Under the pieces are notes generated by a model. It ran no database searches, was not told where the DNA came from, and was given only the letters and a program-made list of their open reading frames with translations. Position numbers and translations under genes: made by a program. 53,889 bases of DNA from Basidiobolus heterosporus B8920 (lineage: Eukaryota; Basidiobolomycota; Basidiobolomycetes; Basidiobolales; Basidiobolaceae): contig JNET01033765.1 in the NCBI GenBank assembly GCA_000697455.1, positions 1 to 53,889 of the forward strand. Reading direction: 5' to 3'. Positions 51,201 to 53,889 of the stretch are shown here, piece after piece; the first letter of the stretch is position 1; each line of letters opens with the position of its first letter.

Positions 51201-51422
51201 TAACTTGAGCAATACAGGCATAGGGCTAATTTTGAGACTCATAGATGTAGTAATCAAGGCAATTTCTGATCTGATTTGATCTTCTGTTGTGGGAAATTGG
51301 GACCACAGCCTCTGCAGTGTATTAGACACTTCAGAGGCTTCAATCATGTTTGTAGGGTTCACAGCAGTGCTTTTGTCCTCATTGTTTTGCATTGGTTCAG
51401 CACTGCTGATTGGTGGTAGCAA
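51183..51422 (-). pseudogene. Open stretch directly upstream of the copia RT
   Basis: About 79 codons on the same strand as the RT, in the position of the integrase-RT linker of copia polyproteins (LPPISSAEPMQNNEDKS...). It has no motif of its own; the call rests on position and strand. Confidence 0.35.
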
Positions 51423-51473
51423 AAATGGATTTTTGTCATCATATGATGTAATTTTTGGTAAAAATCTTAAATT

Positions 51474-51977
51474 TTGGAAGCAAAGCCACAGGTTCCCACT
51501 AACACAGAAATGCCTGAATTTGTGGAGATTACAAGGGACAGAGCTCTAAGCCATATCTTCAAAACTCACATGGAAAAACCAATAGAAAGTAGCAAATCAA
51601 GAACCCCTAGAAGATTTGATATACCTGATTTCCCAACTTCAGCCTCCTTCAGACCAAAGGTATACTTAACTCCTTTGTCCCTACTCCAGATGTACCCAAC
51701 ACCTGTCACCTCACAATGCACAAGGAGCCATGGAAAAGCCCTAGCAAAATCTACTGGGCAGGTGGTTTCACCCAGTAGCTCCTCTTCACAAAGCCAAACT
51801 ATGGAAAGCATTGTGATAGAGACAACAAAAGCACAAGCAAAAGAGGCAGCTCTCAGGCTAAGATTTTTACAAACAGTTCAGTTTTCCAAGAGTAACAAGT
51901 ACTCAGATGCAATTACCACATATTCTCAGGAAAAGTCCAGGAGGCTAGTCATGGAGGTATGTGCTGCTTTTCTTTAG
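51474..51977 (+). CDS. Repeat-encoded protein of unknown family, copy 1
   Basis: A 167-codon frame; its first codons may not be real. It is Ser/Thr/Lys-rich and ends KYSDAITTYSQEKSRRL-VMEVCAAFL at a TAG, exactly where the sister copy on the minus strand (53564-53241) reads on with RKMTGLTMEEAQDIEFIKKI. The two copies form the arms of a large inverted repeat, so this is a multicopy mobile-element gene. I recognise no domain. The frame is truncated or degraded here. Confidence 0.45.
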   Translation: MEAKPQVPTNTEMPEFVEITRDRALSHIFKTHMEKPIESSKSRTPRRFDIPDFPTSASFRPKVYLTPLSLLQMYPTPVTSQCTRSHGKALAKSTGQVVSPSSSSSQSQTMESIVIETTKAQAKEAALRLRFLQTVQFSKSNKYSDAITTYSQEKSRRLVMEVCAAFL

Positions 51978-51990
51978 AAGATGACTGCAC
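51580..51990 (+). repeat. Inverted repeat, left arm (about 410 bp)
   Basis: Matches the reverse complement of 53479-53889 over its whole length, about 85% by eye, with few gaps. Shared landmarks include CTCCTCTTCACAAAGCCAAACTATGGAAAGC and GTTCAGTTTTCCAAGAG (named by start only). Similarity stops abruptly after AGAAGATGACTG at 51990. Confidence 0.9.
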
Positions 51991-52134
51991 GGTTGTGCTG
52001 ATCCCATCAGCTGGGAGAGCTTGGTCAGATCAATGTACCTTGTTCTTGATAGCTCCAATAAAAGGTAGTAGTGTGAACTTGAAGAAGGATGAGTACTTGC
52101 TTTTCTCTAATAAAAGACTTCCTTCTCTTTATTA
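51978..52134. other. Spacer DNA inside the inverted repeat
   Basis: Short unique stretch between the left arm and the degraded frame; no feature seen. Confidence 0.4.
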
Positions 52135-52920
52135 TCATTTCTTCTTCTTATAGTGTTCCTGATACCAGGCAAGGGCAGATTGTGATGTTGCATTATCTAT
52201 GTTAGGGATATTATCAGTGGCTCCAAATAGCTGACAAACCATGGGGTTCTCCTTCAGGTTTTCCATATTTATGGCAAATGAAAATAAATGTAGAAGAGCA
52301 ATAAAATCCTGTTTCTGAACCTTACATATACTATCAGGGCTGGTTTTCTTTGTATTCAACATTATCACTGGGGCACATCAGAAGAGTGCATAAACATGGT
52401 TGGCAGCCATTTGTTGGCAATAACACAATTTTGACTTGTCAGACACATAGTCAAGTTCTTGCATAGAAATAGTGGCATGGTTTAATTGCTGTTTGACATG
52501 TCTTGTGATTTCTACTGAATCATTAGCAGTTCCTTTGGCTTCCTTCAATTGTTCTTTATACTGACCACAAAGTTGCCCAATGGCAAACCACTGCAATAAT
52601 TGGAGGACAGCAATATGATGGATTGCTTGTGCTAATCTTCCAGTATACTTGATCCTTTTGTGTATTTGTTCCAACAAATTTCCTTCTCAAAAATGAGGAT
52701 CTAACTGTTCTTGCATCTTGTCCAGGAGTCTTTCTATAGGTAAGTCATTTTCCACTTGTCTTGCAGCTTGAGCTAAGCTTGCATATATCTCAATCATGGT
52801 AGTATCAACTAAGGGAAGGTGGGACACAATACAAGGTGGGTCTTCTTGGGGCCCTACAGTTAATTCCTTGGGTCTTCTGTCATGCTGTATCATGGGGCAA
52901 GATAGGTATAAAGGTGGCAT
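52135..52920 (-). pseudogene. Degraded gene with two in-frame TGA codons
   Basis: Three open segments (52920-52687, 52677-52378, 52368-52135) lie in the same frame, separated only by TGA at 52689-52687 and 52380-52378. Together they encode about 262 residues starting PPLYLSCPMIQHDRRPKELT, helical and Gln/Leu-rich (YASLAQAARQVENDLPIERL, LQLLQWFAIGQLCGQYKEQL). I recognise no family. The frame keeping over 780 bases shows it was once coding. It lies between the inverted repeat arms and is probably a gene of the same mobile element. Confidence 0.55.
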
Positions 52921-53240
52921 ACTTTTCTTTAATAATTAGACTTGTTCTTTTTTTTTGGCTTGGATAGTGCCATGGCATGCCATATAGTGACACCAGCTAA
53001 CCCCTATGAGAAATTGCGGTCAGAACACCAGCAGAAAATCGGCTGATTTTTTTCTGGATCCATGATCACCGCAAAAATACCGTCATAAAATTGGCAACCT
53101 ACAAATTTCTCACTAGGAAAAATCCAGCTGCAGATGACTATTTGGAGGAACTTACTAAATTCCATTAAATGATTGGTCAGTTACCGCCATGGCGATCCAC
53201 CGCCATAAACTAAAAATTTCTCTACATGTATCAAGCAACT
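52921..53240. other. Repeat-element non-coding stretch with ACCGCCAT motifs
   Basis: About 320 bases between the degraded frame and the minus-strand repeat gene. It holds several related pieces (TTACCGCCATGGCGATCC, CCACCGCCATAAAC, ATCACCGCAAAAATACCGTC). Such CCGCCAT-rich repeats are, to my memory, common in rust genomes. No coding potential. Confidence 0.4.
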
Positions 53241-53564
53241 TTATTTTTGTTTCTCATCAATTTTTAGTTGCTCTTCTATGTTCACTTTTCCCAGAGTAAA
53301 AAGTGTGTTGTCACATATGTTGCACTGTGCAACTATTTCAAAAAGTATCCACCATTCTATCAATAAACAAGTGGTTATATCTTGCTTCCATTGAGTTGGT
53401 GGATATCCAACGGCACTATGCCACTTTTCATTTATCTTCTTGATAAACTCTATGTCCTGTGCTTCCTCCATCGTGAGTCCAGTCATCTTCCGAAGAAAAG
53501 CAGCACATACCTCCGTAACTAGCATTCCGGACTTTTCTTGGAAATATGTGGTGATTGCATCCAA
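53241..53564 (-). CDS. Repeat-encoded protein of unknown family, copy 2
   Basis: A 107-codon open frame with DAITTYFQEKSGMLVTEVCA, then AFLRKMTGLTMEEAQDIEFI and VGYPPTQWKQDITTCLLIEW. Its first 25 residues match the end of the plus-strand copy at 51474; upstream on the minus strand the similarity continues to the window edge but with a stop (near 53597). So it is the 3' half of a degraded element gene that runs off the window. Family unknown. Confidence 0.45.
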   Translation of the reverse strand: MDAITTYFQEKSGMLVTEVCAAFLRKMTGLTMEEAQDIEFIKKINEKWHSAVGYPPTQWKQDITTCLLIEWWILFEIVAQCNICDNTLFTLGKVNIEEQLKIDEKQK

Positions 53565-53889
53565 GTACTTATTGCTCTTGGAAAACTGAACTGGTCATAA
53601 GAATCTGAGCCTAGGAGCTGCTTCTTTTGCTTGTACTTTTGTTGTCTCTATCACAACGCTTTCCATAGTTTGGCTTTGTGAAGAGGAGCTCCCTGGTGAA
53701 GCCGCCTGCCTAGTAGATTTTGCTCAGGCTTTTCCCTGGCTCCTTGTACGTTGTGAGGTGATTGGCGTTGGGTATATCTGAAGTGGGGACGAAGGCATTA
53801 TGTACACACTTGGTTTGAGTGAGGTAGAAGTTGGGAAATCAGGTATATTAAGGGTTCTGGGTGTTCTTAATTCACTACCTTCTAGCGGA
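53479..53889 (-). repeat. Inverted repeat, right arm (runs to window edge)
   Basis: Reverse-complement partner of 51580-51990. The match is still good at the last base of the window, so the arm may extend further. Confidence 0.9.

Overview
The window is nuclear DNA from a filamentous or dimorphic fungus, most likely a basidiomycete. Genes are split by many short GT-AG introns, mostly 50-80 nt. One gene is an Rrm4-type RNA transporter (three RRMs plus three MLLE domains), an architecture I know from basidiomycetes such as Ustilago. The AT-rich intergenic DNA, a CENP-B/pogo-type transposase relative and copia debris would fit a rust-type (Pucciniomycotina) genome, but that placement is inference.

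Layout. 1-1494 is non-coding and carries one copy of a dispersed repeat. 1495-13278 holds four genes on the minus strand: acetolactate synthase regulatory subunit (ILV6), PP4 regulatory subunit 3 (PSY2/SMEK), a DUF3712-type membrane protein and a CMGC/DYRK-like kinase. A folliculin-interacting protein (FNIP/Lst4) follows on the plus strand at 14688-18505, convergent with the Rrm4 homologue at 19260-21430. At 22370-24325 lies a CENP-B/pogo transposase relative whose catalytic residues are lost, convergent with a YIPF6-type Golgi protein at 24628-25804. Two GH18+CBM5/12 chitinases sit head to head (26287-27839 and 28891-30551). A small PQQ propeller gene converges on HSP90 (31922-34048). Then come a DUF202 membrane protein, uracil phosphoribosyltransferase (FUR1), and two TLD-domain paralogues that bracket a repetitive Arg/Ser-rich protein gene. 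Last are a KDM2/JHD1 histone demethylase (44296-47090) and a 13-exon coiled-coil gene whose N terminus looks like augmin subunit HAUS5 (47210-49828).

From about 50.6 kb to the end the window changes to repeat DNA: a decayed Ty1/copia reverse transcriptase, a pair of about 400-bp inverted repeat arms, and between them a degraded reading frame interrupted twice by TGA.

Most genes are single-copy housekeeping or signalling genes with no operon-like logic. The themes worth following are endosomal mRNA transport (Rrm4), nutrient signalling through TORC1 (FNIP), microtubule nucleation (HAUS5-like), chitin turnover (divergent chitinase pair) and a possibly co-opted transposase. Exon borders were worked out by hand from reading-frame continuity, splice consensus and protein-family similarity; no database search was run.
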